DNA of 64,000 nucleotides from Jezberella montanilacus (GCF_003003055.1 NZ_PVTV01000011.1:248001-312000); one strand, 5' to 3'. Numbered from the stretch's first letter, positions 1 to 10,104 are shown. Notes: generated by a model not told the origin, from the letters alone. A program made the numbers and translations.

Positions 1-617
1 TCAAAGCCTGCCGCACGCAAACGGTCAGCGGCCCTGACGCAAAGGCTGCGCTCTTGCTCTGCCATCTCTATCAGCGCCTCGGCGGTATTCAGGTCGTAGC
101 TCGACCCAGCGTGGGTCATGACGCCTGCAATCGAGGCACCTGGTTGTTGCAGGGCATGCGCCACGTCCAGCAGCAAAGCTGATTCGGCTTTAACACCTGA
201 ACGATGATCGTCGGTATCAATCTCAATGAACACCTTGAAGGTCACGCCTTTTTCAACCCCGACTGTAGCAATCGCTCGGGCAGATGCAACGCTGTCTGTT
301 AACAACTTCAGGTCGCACCCCTTTGCAATCAATGCGTACGCTTGCGCCAGCTTGCTCGGAACCATGCCGACCGCATACAAAATATCTTTGATGCCTGCGG
401 CAAAGAACTGTTCGGCTTCCTTCAGTGTTGATACCGTGATGCCCGAAGCACCTGCCTCTATCTGAAGATTCGTGACGTCAGCACACTTGGATGTCTTGAC
501 GTGGGGTCTGAACTTAACGCCAAAGGCATCTATTCTGTTCTGCATTCGCTTGATATTGCGCTGCATGGCGGCGATATCAATCACTGCGGCTGGCGTGCTG
601 ATTTCGGTAAGTTTCAT
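1..617 (-). CDS. DSD1-family PLP-dependent aldolase/racemase-like enzyme (partial, runs off the left edge)
   Basis: Translating the reverse complement from the ATG at 617 gives an uninterrupted frame to the window edge (about 205 codons), so the C-terminal half lies outside. The N-terminus has the alanine-racemase-type barrel signature of D-threonine aldolase/3-hydroxyaspartate aldolase relatives: a TPAAVID opening, then RPHVKTSKC, where the lysine would form the PLP Schiff base, and later EIDTDDHRSG. These enzymes act on D-3-hydroxy amino acids in the cytoplasm. It is the last visible gene of the minus-strand catabolic operon, 54 bp after the thioesterase gene. No strong ribosome binding site is visible. 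A full-length relative lies at 15124-16257. Family confident, substrate unknown. Confidence 0.8.
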   Translation of the reverse strand, partial: MKLTEISTPAAVIDIAAMQRNIKRMQNRIDAFGVKFRPHVKTSKCADVTNLQIEAGASGITVSTLKEAEQFFAAGIKDILYAVGMVPSKLAQAYALIAKGCDLKLLTDSVASARAIATVGVEKGVTFKVFIEIDTDDHRSGVKAESALLLDVAHALQQPGASIAGVMTHAGSSYDLNTAEALIEMAEQERSLCVRAADRLRAAGF

Positions 618-671
618 GGTTATGTCAAAGCGAACAGTTAACGATTAAAAAGGAACAATCGAGCATGCAGA

Positions 672-1616
672 TCACGCGCGTCTGACATGATTACTCACCA
701 CGTCAAGGACTTGACGACCGTTGCTACTCATCAGTTTCGTTCGCACGACTGCGGTCATTCGTCCATGATGAATAACTTTAGAATCTGCTGTAATGGTGTC
801 TCCCTGACCCGGACTGATGTAGCTCGCATGAACCGCAGTCATCAGCCAGCCGTCCCCAAGCGCGGCATTGGCGGTCACCATTGCATGGGTGAGTGTGATG
901 CCGCCTTGGACATGGCCGACCCGATTACCCACGTGTGGGCCATTGGTGACGACGCAATGAGCAGCACCTTTTATTGCCTCAGGATAGAGCCCAAGGAAAT
1001 GAGTGAGAAAATCACCCCCTTCGTGCAGTGATTTATTCAGCGCACGCTCGGCAAGTGTGACAATGCCAACTTCGGACTCGCTCATACTGCCGGGGTCCAA
1101 TTCTGAAACCACCGGCGGGACTTGCTTGACCCAAGGGATAGGGTGAAGCTCAACGCCCGGGGGTGGAGGCAAAATCATGAAACTGCCCGACCCAAAGCAG
1201 ACGAGTTCGCCATTCGCATGCACTTTCGTCGCACTCATGCCTTCTCTACCGGCAGCCCCGTGCACAAAACCTTCAGACACACTGGCAACCGCCAATTCGC
1301 CCAGCATCGGGGCAGAGGTCATTTGCAGACTCAGTGAGACTGTCGCCAGGCGAGTTGAGGGTTCGAGACCCGATCTAATGCCAGTCGCTAAGCCCATATC
1401 GGTGACAATCGCAAACGCGGCGATGTGGGTATCGCCCTGTTTATCGAGCAGATGCGGCCCGGACGGCAATTTCAAAAGCGACTTGGTCAAGTGGACATTT
1501 TCGAAAACCTGTCCGACGAAATTACCAATAAAGTGATAGCCCGGATTGCGATTAAGCACGATGGCGTGCCGCACCTGGGTCATGATGGGGTGCTGGTACA
1601 ACGCTTGGTCAAACAT
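672..1616 (-). CDS. PaaI-like double-hotdog thioesterase family protein
   Basis: A 314-residue protein that appears to hold two hotdog-fold halves, roughly residues 30-150 and 200-310. The second half carries HVQGGIT, which resembles the HGG active-site helix start of PaaI-type acyl-CoA thioesterases. It would hydrolyse an acyl-CoA intermediate in the cytoplasm. It lies 20 bp downstream of the maoC-like gene in the same operon, which fits a CoA-thioester pathway. The ATG at 1616 has only a weak upstream purine stretch. A thioesterase-superfamily hydratase is an alternative. The hotdog assignment rests on motif and context; the substrate is not evident. Confidence 0.6.
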   Translation of the reverse strand: MFDQALYQHPIMTQVRHAIVLNRNPGYHFIGNFVGQVFENVHLTKSLLKLPSGPHLLDKQGDTHIAAFAIVTDMGLATGIRSGLEPSTRLATVSLSLQMTSAPMLGELAVASVSEGFVHGAAGREGMSATKVHANGELVCFGSGSFMILPPPPGVELHPIPWVKQVPPVVSELDPGSMSESEVGIVTLAERALNKSLHEGGDFLTHFLGLYPEAIKGAAHCVVTNGPHVGNRVGHVQGGITLTHAMVTANAALGDGWLMTAVHASYISPGQGDTITADSKVIHHGRMTAVVRTKLMSSNGRQVLDVVSNHVRRA

Positions 1617-1636
1617 GTTGGGTGATGCTTTAAGTT

Positions 1637-2101
1637 TTAACCACCCGAAGCGTAGACCATAGATATCGTTTCGGCAACCATGGCGGGGCGCTGCTGGCCT
1701 TCGATTTCCATTTCGTTACTGAAGGTCAGACGCGCACCGCCTTCCACCTTTTCAAACTTCAGCAAGCTACGGTGCAAGCGAATCCGCGAATCGACTGGAA
1801 CCGGCGCGGTAAAACGAACTTTGTTGTGCCCGTAATTGATGCCTTTTGATCTCTCGATGACTCGGACAATCTTACCACCCAATTCTGTTACCAATGATAA
1901 GGTCAACATACCGTGGGCAATGGTTTTACCGTCTGGCAATTCTTTTTTTGCACGCTCTACGTCGAGATGGATCCAGTTTCTATCACCTGATACCTCAGCA
2001 AACGCGTCGATCATTTTTTGATCAATGGTGACCCATTCGCTGACACCCAGTTTTTTGCCAACATAAGCTTCGAAATCATAAGGGGTTTGTAGTTCAAGCA
2101 T
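1637..2101 (-). CDS. MaoC-family (R)-specific enoyl-CoA hydratase
   Basis: This 154-residue single-hotdog protein has the MaoC hydratase signature FAEVSGDRNWIHLD at about residues 34-47. The Asp and His of the D-x(4)-H pair are the catalytic residues that add water to a trans-2-enoyl-CoA. A downstream AHGMLTLSLV segment is the usual second conserved block. The length is normal for the family. The start ATG is preceded by a clear GGAG box. Next to an MFE-2-like SDR and a thioesterase, it probably supplies the hydratase step of a side-chain or ring-derived beta-oxidation. The actual substrate is unknown. Confidence 0.85.
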   Translation of the reverse strand: MLELQTPYDFEAYVGKKLGVSEWVTIDQKMIDAFAEVSGDRNWIHLDVERAKKELPDGKTIAHGMLTLSLVTELGGKIVRVIERSKGINYGHNKVRFTAPVPVDSRIRLHRSLLKFEKVEGGARLTFSNEMEIEGQQRPAMVAETISMVYASGG

Positions 2102-2118
2102 TTTTTTCTCCAGTTAAA

Positions 2119-3105
<987 letters not shown>

Positions 3106-3822
3106 TTAGGCGTCCGCCAGTAAGAGATTGGGTTGATGATTGGCAAGCTCCGCTTCGGTGAGCGGGCGATATTCAGAGCACGTATTACTCAGTGTTAATT
3201 TGGCTGCTGTCACGGACTGCAAACTATCGAAGTCAAGCCCCGCGGCTATCCGCTGAACAATTAAGCCATTAGCGGTGACCAGAATCAACGCAAGGTTGGT
3301 ATAGATGCGCTTAACGCACTGCGCCGCGGTCAGCGGGTAGGTACAGCGCTCAAGAATCCTGGGGGCACCGTCTTTCTGACAATGTTCCATCAAGGCCCAG
3401 ACATTCGCTGAGCCGGCAGCGAGATCCATCGCACCGCCAACTGCCGGCGTATGCGTTGGATCTCCTGTCGACCAGTTCGCCAGATCCCCGTTAGCGCCAA
3501 CCTGAAAGGCGCCAAGGCAAGAGATATCAATGTGTCCGCCTCGAATCATCAGAAATGAATCACTATGGCTAAAAATCGAGGCACCTTTGACTAAGGTTAA
3601 GGGAGTCTTACCTGCGCTGACGACGTCCTCATCCTCAAAGCCGGGCTCAGGCTTGGGGCCGAGGCCTAAAATTCCCTGCTCGCTATGCAGCATGATTTCA
3701 CGGCCTGCTGGCACATAATCCGCCATCATGGTCGGCAGACCTATCCCTAAATTGACACAGCTGCCGTCTGGCATATCTTGTGCAGCGATGTGTGCCAGCG
3801 TCTCTCTGCTCACCCCTTTCAT
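3106..3822 (-). CDS. CoA-transferase subunit B (3-oxoacid / 3-oxoadipate CoA-transferase type)
   Basis: A 238-residue class I CoA-transferase beta subunit. The catalytic glutamate motif is present as LHSEQGILGLGP (E48), which forms the glutamyl-CoA intermediate. Conserved GGHIDISCLGAFQV and GGAMDL segments also match ScoB/PcaJ-type subunits. It transfers CoA between a dicarboxylic or 3-oxo acid and an acyl-CoA in complex with the alpha subunit, whose gene overlaps it by 4 bp upstream. The intact E48 argues for a true transferase rather than an IpdB-type hydrolase, although the neighbours resemble the IpdABC gene set. Substrate not assignable from sequence. Confidence 0.88.
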   Translation of the reverse strand: MKGVSRETLAHIAAQDMPDGSCVNLGIGLPTMMADYVPAGREIMLHSEQGILGLGPKPEPGFEDEDVVSAGKTPLTLVKGASIFSHSDSFLMIRGGHIDISCLGAFQVGANGDLANWSTGDPTHTPAVGGAMDLAAGSANVWALMEHCQKDGAPRILERCTYPLTAAQCVKRIYTNLALILVTANGLIVQRIAAGLDFDSLQSVTAAKLTLSNTCSEYRPLTEAELANHQPNLLLADA

Positions 3823-4487
3823 GGTCTCACCTCCACCAATCGATCAATAAAGACACCCGGCGTGACGATTACTTCTGGATCCAAAGTGCCAAGCTCAACA
3901 ATTTCTCGGACTTGCGCGATGGCTAACTTAGCTGCACCTGCCATCACCGGATTGTTCACACGTGCACCGCGGTGATAAACCAAATTGCCCCAACGATCGC
4001 CCTGTTTTGCATTGATCAAGGCAACATCACCCGTGATGGGTTCTTCAAGCACATACTCTTGCCCACGTATCATGCGAACTTCTTTACCTTTTGCCAGTTC
4101 TGTTCGTGCGGCGGTTTTGGTATAAAAGCCGCCAATCCCCGCTGCGCCTGCGCGTATACGTTCAGCCAAAGTACCCTGGGGCACAAGCTCGAGCTCGATG
4201 CGGCCCGCCACATACTCAGTATCAAATGATGTTTTTCCAAAAATACTGCGCGGATAGGAACAAACCACCTTCCGAATCCTGCCCGCTTTAATCAGATCTT
4301 CAATAACGTCTGCACCACCAGTGGAGTTATTCGCTACGATGGTCAAATCCTTGACGCCGAGTTCTAGCAAGCCTTGGCACAGTTGATTCGGACGGCCCGA
4401 GGTACCGAAGCCACCCACGAGTACGACCGCACCATCTTTGATCCCCTGCATGGCTTGCGCAATTGAATCAACACGTTTATCAATCAT
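3819..4487 (-). CDS. CoA-transferase subunit A (3-oxoacid / 3-oxoadipate CoA-transferase type)
   Basis: A 222-residue class I CoA-transferase alpha subunit. The glycine-rich CoA-binding loop VGGFGTSGRP is at residues 24-33, and TPGVFIDR occurs near the C-terminus as in ScoA/PcaI. It pairs with the beta subunit encoded immediately downstream (ATGA-type 4-bp overlap), giving a heteromeric cytoplasmic enzyme. The length matches ScoA/AtoD-type proteins. It lies 5 bp downstream of the MFE-2-like SDR gene, so the two are surely co-transcribed. Confidence 0.88.
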   Translation of the reverse strand: MIDKRVDSIAQAMQGIKDGAVVLVGGFGTSGRPNQLCQGLLELGVKDLTIVANNSTGGADVIEDLIKAGRIRKVVCSYPRSIFGKTSFDTEYVAGRIELELVPQGTLAERIRAGAAGIGGFYTKTAARTELAKGKEVRMIRGQEYVLEEPITGDVALINAKQGDRWGNLVYHRGARVNNPVMAGAAKLAIAQVREIVELGTLDPEVIVTPGVFIDRLVEVRP

Positions 4488-4492
4488 GGCCG

Positions 4493-5392
4493 TCAGTCCA
4501 GGTCGTTGCCGGCCATATCGGCATTGCGACGCGCGCGACGTGACAACTCTTCAATGATCGGACCGATTAGCGTCGCATCATCGCAAGGCCCAGCCTCTGG
4601 TCCACGATGCCACCCTTCGAGTACCGCCAAGTGACCACCTCCGACTTCGAAGACGCGTCCAGTCACGTCCTGGCTGTGCGCGCTGGCCAGCCAAACAACC
4701 ACTGAAGCAATCCAACGAGGGTGACGTTTTTCGATTTCTTCGGCTGTGCGCTCTCGCAAACCTTCGGTCATCCGCGTTTGCGCGTGGGGTGAAATCGAAT
4801 TCGCTGTGATGCCATAGCGCTTAAGCTCACGTGCTGCAATCACAGTGAAAGCAGCAATACCAGCCTTAGCTGCGCCGTAGTTCGTTTGCCCGATGTTGCC
4901 GAATAAACCAGAGCTTGACGAGGTAGTGATGATTCGGGCGTTCACCGGTTCACCCGTTTGTTTTTGCAGATTACGCCAATAAACAGCGGCGTGATGCGCA
5001 GGTGCAAAAGTACCTTTCAAGTGAACATTGATGACGGCATCCCATTCGTTTTCTTCCATATTGACCAACATACGGTCACGCAGAATCCCTGCGTTACTGA
5101 CCACTGCATGTAATCCACCGTAGTGCTCAACGGTGCTTGCGATCAAACGCTCTGCGCCTTTCCAGTCGGCAATATCGTCCCCATTGGCAATGGCGTCACC
5201 ACCCGCTGCACGGATTTCGGCGACCACCGCGTGGGCTGCAGACAAATCACGACCATGGCCATCGCGACCTGTGCCCAAATCATTGACGACGACTTTGGCA
5301 CCGTGCGAGGCGAGTTGCAAGGCGTATTCACGACCGATACCACCGGCAGCACCTGTGACGATGACTACTCGATCTTGGCATAGTAGGCTCAT
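4493..5392 (-). CDS. Short-chain dehydrogenase, 17beta-HSD4/MFE-2-like 3-hydroxyacyl-CoA dehydrogenase
   Basis: SDR of 299 residues when started at the ATG at 5392, which has a GGAG box 6-7 nt upstream. A longer reading to 5449 would overlap the preceding gene and is rejected. The cofactor motif TGAAGGIG spans residues 13-20, NAG is at 100-102, and the catalytic Ser cluster near 159, Tyr172 and Lys176 (YGAAK) are all present. The VVVNDLG segment and long C-terminal tail resemble the dehydrogenase domain of peroxisomal multifunctional enzyme 2. It likely oxidises a (3R)-hydroxyacyl-CoA with NAD(P)+, working with the MaoC hydratase in the operon. Confidence 0.85.
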   Translation of the reverse strand: MSLLCQDRVVIVTGAAGGIGREYALQLASHGAKVVVNDLGTGRDGHGRDLSAAHAVVAEIRAAGGDAIANGDDIADWKGAERLIASTVEHYGGLHAVVSNAGILRDRMLVNMEENEWDAVINVHLKGTFAPAHHAAVYWRNLQKQTGEPVNARIITTSSSSGLFGNIGQTNYGAAKAGIAAFTVIAARELKRYGITANSISPHAQTRMTEGLRERTAEEIEKRHPRWIASVVVWLASAHSQDVTGRVFEVGGGHLAVLEGWHRGPEAGPCDDATLIGPIIEELSRRARRNADMAGNDLD

Positions 5393-5405
5393 TTTCTTCT
5401 CCGTA

Positions 5406-6224
5406 TTATTGTTTGTTTTGACCAAACCGCGGCGCGCGCTTTTCAACATAAGCTTGTGTGGCTTCTTTATGATCTGTCGTTTCAGTACATCTCACATGTC
5501 GCACCGCCTCGTGATCCAGCATGTCTGACAATGACGCACCAAGCGCGTAATTCAAATTGGCTTTCATATGTCCGATCGCTGTCCTTGGGCCTTCAGCGAA
5601 TTTTTTTGCTAAAGCAGTCACTGTCGGATATAGCTCATCAGGTTCGACCAGCTGGTTAATCAAACCAATGTCTAACGCTTGCTGCCCGGTCAAAATCGGT
5701 GATGTCAGATACAGCTCGCGAGCCTTGGCGGCACCAACCAGTCGCGGTAAAAAATAATGCCCACCAAAATCACCGGGCAAGCCGACTTTGATGAAAGCAG
5801 TTGTAAATTTTGACTGAGTATCCGCGATTCGCATGTCACAGGCCATGGCAAGCGACAAGCCAGCGCCTGCTGCTGCGCCACTGATCATGGCGATCGTGGG
5901 TTTAGGCATTTCATGAAGTAGTTCAGTCACTCGGTTTCTGCTGCGCAGATTTGCCGCTTTCTGCTCAAAAGTAAGTGGGTCTTGTCCTGAGCCTGCCATA
6001 CGTGCCACGTCACCACCGGCACAAAATGCCCCGCCCGATCCGGTCAAGATCACGACGCCGACGTCGCTATCGTCAGCCGCCTCAGTCAGCGCTCGGATAA
6101 ACAAGTCATGCATGCTGGGACTGAGCGCGTTGCGCCGCTCTGGACGATTCAGCGTAATGGTAAGTACCCCCTCTGAAAAAGATGTCAGAAGGTGTGCAGA
6201 CTGATCCGTGCTGCTATGCATCAT
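5406..6224 (-). CDS. Enoyl-CoA hydratase/isomerase family protein
   Basis: A 272-residue crotonase-fold protein. The two oxyanion-hole segments are visible: RRNALSPSMHD and GGAFCAGGDVARM, followed by the helix ISGAAAGAGLSLAMACD. It would hydrate, isomerise or cleave an acyl-CoA. It is the first gene of the minus-strand operon; the promoter must lie in the 290-bp gap before the divergent soxC-like gene, though no clear box was recognised. In Ipd-type clusters an EchA20-like ring-opening crotonase occupies this place, so a retro-aldol or ring-cleavage reaction is possible. The specific reaction cannot be read from the motifs. Confidence 0.85.
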   Translation of the reverse strand: MMHSSTDQSAHLLTSFSEGVLTITLNRPERRNALSPSMHDLFIRALTEAADDSDVGVVILTGSGGAFCAGGDVARMAGSGQDPLTFEQKAANLRSRNRVTELLHEMPKPTIAMISGAAAGAGLSLAMACDMRIADTQSKFTTAFIKVGLPGDFGGHYFLPRLVGAAKARELYLTSPILTGQQALDIGLINQLVEPDELYPTVTALAKKFAEGPRTAIGHMKANLNYALGASLSDMLDHEAVRHVRCTETTDHKEATQAYVEKRAPRFGQNKQ

Positions 6225-6514
6225 TTTTTGTCTCGTCCTTGTTTTATTTTTTGATTCGTGACGCTTTGTTCACGTAGGTATTTATATAGCATGACCGCAC
6301 TCGTAATCGGAGTGGTCGCGGCAATTTTCAACAAAATTAATTGAGACTATCGGCAAGCTTGTTTGTTGAGTATCCTAGATACGACGAGTATCCCTTGCAA
6401 ATCGCCTGAGCTCATGCGCACGATCGATGCATTGCAGGTAGACTTTCCATGTATGGGATCAACAAGGATCCGAGATCATCTGACCAGAGTGATGACAAGC
6501 ATAACGAGATAGCT

Positions 6515-7798
6515 ATGATCAAAGACGATAAAACCGCGCTCACTCGCCGTAAAACTGCCCTCACTCGCCGGCGCTTTATACAGACTGGGTTTGCGTTATC
6601 TGCAGGTACTGCTGGTTCTCTTGCTTTCAATAATGCGCAAGCTCAATTTGATAGTCAAGGCAATTTGCTTGTCGCGCCTTGGACGAAAAAAACTGGATCT
6701 GATTTTTTAACTCCCCCCTATGGCGTACCTTCAAAGTATGAGAAAGGTGTGGTCCGCATCTTGCCCACGCCAGCGGCCGCTTTTCCGACTGCCTCTCGAA
6801 CACCCTTACAAAACCTCTACGGCATTATTACGCCCAATGGTTTGATATTTGAACGCCACCATGCGGGTGTGCCGGACATCGACCCGGATGCGCATCGCCT
6901 CGTAATTCATGGCTTAGTTGATCGTCCCTTAATGCTTACGATGAACGATTTGGTGCGCTTTCCTTCGGTATCAATGATTTATTTTTTAGAGTGTTCTGGC
7001 AATGGTTCCGCTGAATTAAAGAAGCGTACTGGCACCACTGTTCAAGAGACACACGGCTTACTGTCCTGCTGTGAGTGGACAGGGGTTCGTTTATCTACCG
7101 TGCTGGCAGAGACGGGGGTCAAATCCTCTGCAAAATGGCTGCTAGCTGAAGGCTCAGATGGGGCTGCCATGACCCGCAGTATTCCCATGCAAAAAGCCAT
7201 GGATGACGCACTACTGGTGTATGCCCAGAATGGTGAAATGCTCAGACCAGAACAAGGCTATCCTTTGCGACTGTTTCTGCCAGGCTACGAAGGAAATACA
7301 AATATTAAATGGTTAAGACGTCTGAAGCTTGGTACTGAACCTTGGCAAACTCGTGAAGAGACCTCCACTTACACCGATTTAGGAGCAGGCGGTAAAGCTT
7401 TGCAATTCACTTTTGAAATGGGCGTGAAATCAGTCATCACACAGCCATCCGGTGGAATGAGATTAAAGCAAGCGGGGTTCTATGAGATCACTGGTTTTGC
7501 GTGGACTGGTGCAGGCAAAATTCGCAGTGTTGATGTCTCGATCGATGGAGGTAAGTCGTGGGATCAAGCTGCTTTGCAAGAACCAGTGCTCAACAAAAGT
7601 CTGACACGTTTTCGTTACCCATGGATGTGGAAGGGTGAGCCGACCGTGCTTTTAAGTCGAGCGAGCGACTCAAGTGGCGCAATTCAGCCCACTGTAGACG
7701 AGGTACTGAAACTTCGCAGCGCTAATTCGGTTTATCACAATAACGCTATCCAGCCATGGCTAGTTACTGCAAATGGTGAGGTGTCGAATGGGCGCTAA
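6515..7798 (+). CDS. soxC: SoxC-like sulfite/sulfane dehydrogenase, molybdopterin subunit (Tat-exported)
   Basis: This periplasmic sulfite-oxidase-fold enzyme would bind Mo-molybdopterin through the cysteine of the FLECSGNG motif. It has the GMRLKQAG and STDGG-like dimerisation-domain blocks typical of SoxC. The leader contains RRRFIQTG followed by a hydrophobic stretch and AQA, a twin-arginine signal. The start at 6515 gives a normal n-region; an in-frame ATG at 6449 would add 22 residues. The leader holds an unusual tandem repeat of KTALTRR. The next gene, overlapping by 11 bp, encodes the electron-accepting cytochrome c. Sulfite or sulfur-compound oxidation is the likely role; no other sox genes are visible. 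Confidence 0.85.
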   Translation: MIKDDKTALTRRKTALTRRRFIQTGFALSAGTAGSLAFNNAQAQFDSQGNLLVAPWTKKTGSDFLTPPYGVPSKYEKGVVRILPTPAAAFPTASRTPLQNLYGIITPNGLIFERHHAGVPDIDPDAHRLVIHGLVDRPLMLTMNDLVRFPSVSMIYFLECSGNGSAELKKRTGTTVQETHGLLSCCEWTGVRLSTVLAETGVKSSAKWLLAEGSDGAAMTRSIPMQKAMDDALLVYAQNGEMLRPEQGYPLRLFLPGYEGNTNIKWLRRLKLGTEPWQTREETSTYTDLGAGGKALQFTFEMGVKSVITQPSGGMRLKQAGFYEITGFAWTGAGKIRSVDVSIDGGKSWDQAALQEPVLNKSLTRFRYPWMWKGEPTVLLSRASDSSGAIQPTVDEVLKLRSANSVYHNNAIQPWLVTANGEVSNGR

Positions 7799-8339
7799 AC
7801 AACTCGTTAAGACCACATATCTTTGTTCAGTTTTTGCCTTTGCCGCGCTAACTTCATCTAGCAGTATGGCCGCAGATAGTGGTCACGAAAAGATCTTGGG
7901 TCTGGGTCAGCCAGTGACCGGACAACAGCTTAGCGCCTGGGATATTGACATCGCCGCAAATGGCGTAGGTTTACCTGCTGGGAGTGGTAGCGTAGGCCAA
8001 GGAAAACTGATCTTTCAGGCTAAATGCGCGAGTTGTCATGGGGCTGAAGGTCAAGGCGGCCCTGCCAATAAGCTAACCGGCGGGGGGAACTTGAACACCG
8101 CTGGCGCAGTCAAAACGATCGGAAGCTATTGGCCTTTTGCTACAACCATTTTTGACTACGTTCGTCGTGCAATGCCTTATGGCGCCCCTCAGTCGCTTTC
8201 GAATGACGAGGTCTATGCCTTGACGGCATACCTTCTGAATGCCAATCAAATTGTTGATGCGGACACAGTCATGGATGCGAAGGCTTTACCTTTAGTCCAA
8301 ATGCCTAACCGTGCTGGTTTTGTTCGCGTTGAACGATAA
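7788..8339 (+). CDS. Periplasmic mono-heme cytochrome c, electron acceptor of the SoxC-like enzyme
   Basis: A 183-residue exported protein. The N-terminal hydrophobic segment ends in SSMAADS, a signal-peptidase site. A single heme c site CASCH lies near residue 82, and a PYGAPQSLS segment supplies the distal Met region (RAMPYGAP). The ATG at 7788 has a GAGGTG box and overlaps the end of soxC, indicating coupling. Classical SoxD is about twice as long with two hemes; this shorter form resembles the single-heme partners found beside SoxC/SorA enzymes in Burkholderiales. It should pass electrons from the molybdenum centre to the respiratory chain. Confidence 0.82.
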   Translation: MGAKQLVKTTYLCSVFAFAALTSSSSMAADSGHEKILGLGQPVTGQQLSAWDIDIAANGVGLPAGSGSVGQGKLIFQAKCASCHGAEGQGGPANKLTGGGNLNTAGAVKTIGSYWPFATTIFDYVRRAMPYGAPQSLSNDEVYALTAYLLNANQIVDADTVMDAKALPLVQMPNRAGFVRVER

Positions 8340-8391
8340 AAGACACCGCGCGAGCATCAATACAGACAGATTGTCTTATCTGACCATGGCA

Positions 8392-8685
8392 CTACACACC
8401 CTCGATCACGCGTAAGACACCTTCCGAATTATCGAGGCGCCCGGCAATAATGGTTTGATAGTCAGGACTGTGATACCACTCAAGCGCACGAGCTTTATCA
8501 GGGAACTCAAGCACAACTGTTCGAGAAAAAGGTAATTCACCCTCCAGCGCTGTCATCTCACCACCTCGCACCAGATATTTACCACCAAATTTTTCTATTG
8601 TGGCTGGCACAGCACCCGCGTAGCTCGCCTGATAGGAATCGAGATTCGTGACATTGATGTGGCCGACAACGTAGGCTTTAGGCAT
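8392..8685 (-). CDS. DUF1330 family protein
   Basis: A 97-residue protein with the typical DUF1330 ferredoxin-like (dimeric alpha-beta barrel) sequence. It opens with MPKAYVVGHINVTN, has the central GGKYLVRGGE block, and then VVLEFPDKARALEWYHSPDY. Length and all blocks are complete. The biochemical function of the family is unknown. It stands alone on the minus strand, convergent with the cytochrome gene and just upstream of the TPR gene on the same strand. Confidence 0.88.
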   Translation of the reverse strand: MPKAYVVGHINVTNLDSYQASYAGAVPATIEKFGGKYLVRGGEMTALEGELPFSRTVVLEFPDKARALEWYHSPDYQTIIAGRLDNSEGVLRVIEGV

Positions 8686-8717
8686 TTAAATGCTCCTGTA
8701 TGGGTGAAGAACTCAGC

Positions 8718-9917
8718 TTACTGTAACCAAGTTTGGGTACGACTAATAATCGTGCGCTGAGCGTGACTGCCACCCAAGCGCGCAGACTCTTGCAAGCAGT
8801 GCGCTAATTCAACGCGCGCAGCCATCAGTTCTTGACTTAACAAAGACAATAAGGCTTGCACCCAATGCAGCGCAACTGGTGCGGCTTGATGCCCTGCATC
8901 TAAGTGTTTTTGCACCCGCGTTTGACAGGCGAGCAAGCTTTGGATGTCGCCGGTCCCTGCTGCCAGCATTGCCAGATGCACCTCAGCGAAGAGATTGCCG
9001 CCATTGGGGAGTTTTGTCCTAGCAAAATTCTGGGCATTTGCCCATGAAAGCCCGCTGATCCCGAGCAACTGCAGACGCCATAACAAGGCTGACGTATCGG
9101 TCAAACCAACCAGCGGTGGCGCGTACGCCAAATGAGGCTCTATTACCGTTAAGAGTCGTTGCAATGCCTGCTCAGGACGACCAAGATCCAGCTCACAAAG
9201 TGCCGCGTGCCAGTGCACATGCCCATAAAGCATGGCGTTGTCTGGATATTGACCAAGCCAGCTTTGTGCAAACGTCAACCCTGCCTCAGGCGCGTTCAAT
9301 TCAAACTGTGCATGCATCATCACGTGCGCCGCGTTGCCATTGGCAGGGCGAAGCTCCAGGCTGCGTAAAACCATCGGCAGACCTGCCTCTGGCTGATTGC
9401 ATTCGACTAACGTCCAGCCTTGGTGACTTAACATCCACGGGAAGTCTTGCGGATAGTGGGGTGCTAACTGCCGCACAAACTCATGTCTTTCTTGATCATG
9501 ATCAAGCCGACCGCTAAACGCAATCAGCCCAAAGGCACCCAGCGCCGTTGAGATAACCAAAGCATCAGTGGGCCAGCGTTCAGCATGGGCACGAACGGCC
9601 TTAAGCGCTAAGGCAGCTTCGCCCGCAATCAAGAGTCCGACAACATGAATATGTGAACGCTCGCGCTCGGTTACAGAGTGGACGAGTTGCTGTGCCTTGG
9701 CTGAAGCCTCGCGCGCTTCGACCGCACGCCCATAGGATTGCAAGACTAGGGCACGCGTGCTGTGCGCCAATGCAAAATCAGGCTCATGCTGCAAGGCTAA
9801 ATCTAATGCTGCAAGCGCCCCCGGCCAGGCGTGTAATTGATGATCAACCGCTTGTTCATACGCATCAAATGCGGGCGTTGAATGACAGCTGACGTGTTGA
9901 TCAAAAAAATCTTTCAT
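8718..9917 (-). CDS. Tetratricopeptide-repeat protein, TTC38-like
   Basis: A 399-residue soluble protein, all-helical by composition, with several degenerate TPR units such as ALAALDLALQHEPDFALAHS near residues 35-54 and EAGLPMVLRSLELRPANGNA near 176-195. The HWHAALCELDLGR block is characteristic of TTC38-family proteins found across Burkholderiales. No signal peptide or catalytic motif is seen. Its role is unknown; proteins of this type are usually predicted scaffolds. Start ATG at 9917; the neighbouring genes offer no functional hint. Confidence 0.7.
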   Translation of the reverse strand: MKDFFDQHVSCHSTPAFDAYEQAVDHQLHAWPGALAALDLALQHEPDFALAHSTRALVLQSYGRAVEAREASAKAQQLVHSVTERERSHIHVVGLLIAGEAALALKAVRAHAERWPTDALVISTALGAFGLIAFSGRLDHDQERHEFVRQLAPHYPQDFPWMLSHQGWTLVECNQPEAGLPMVLRSLELRPANGNAAHVMMHAQFELNAPEAGLTFAQSWLGQYPDNAMLYGHVHWHAALCELDLGRPEQALQRLLTVIEPHLAYAPPLVGLTDTSALLWRLQLLGISGLSWANAQNFARTKLPNGGNLFAEVHLAMLAAGTGDIQSLLACQTRVQKHLDAGHQAAPVALHWVQALLSLLSQELMAARVELAHCLQESARLGGSHAQRTIISRTQTWLQ

Positions 9918-10104
9918 GAATTACCTGCACAAGTAATAAGAAAAAATTTACGCTGATCGTACAAGCAGCAAAGTTAAACGTCAATGCAGGTAAAGGACCA
10001 GACGGCCCTTGCATCAGAAAGGCTTGATCTCTCGTTGGAAACAATGGGACACTACTAACAAAATACAAAAAATTCGGTTCATTCGAAGCCAAAGGAGACA
10101 ATTA

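Noticed and set aside
3106-4487. CoA-transferase pair as IpdAB ring-cleaving hydrolase
   Set aside because: The beta subunit retains the catalytic Glu of true class I CoA-transferases; kept only as a contextual analogy.
5393-5449. N-terminal extension of the MFE-2-like SDR
   Set aside because: It overlaps the end of the enoyl-CoA hydratase gene; a good GGAG box and the family N-terminus place the start at 5392.
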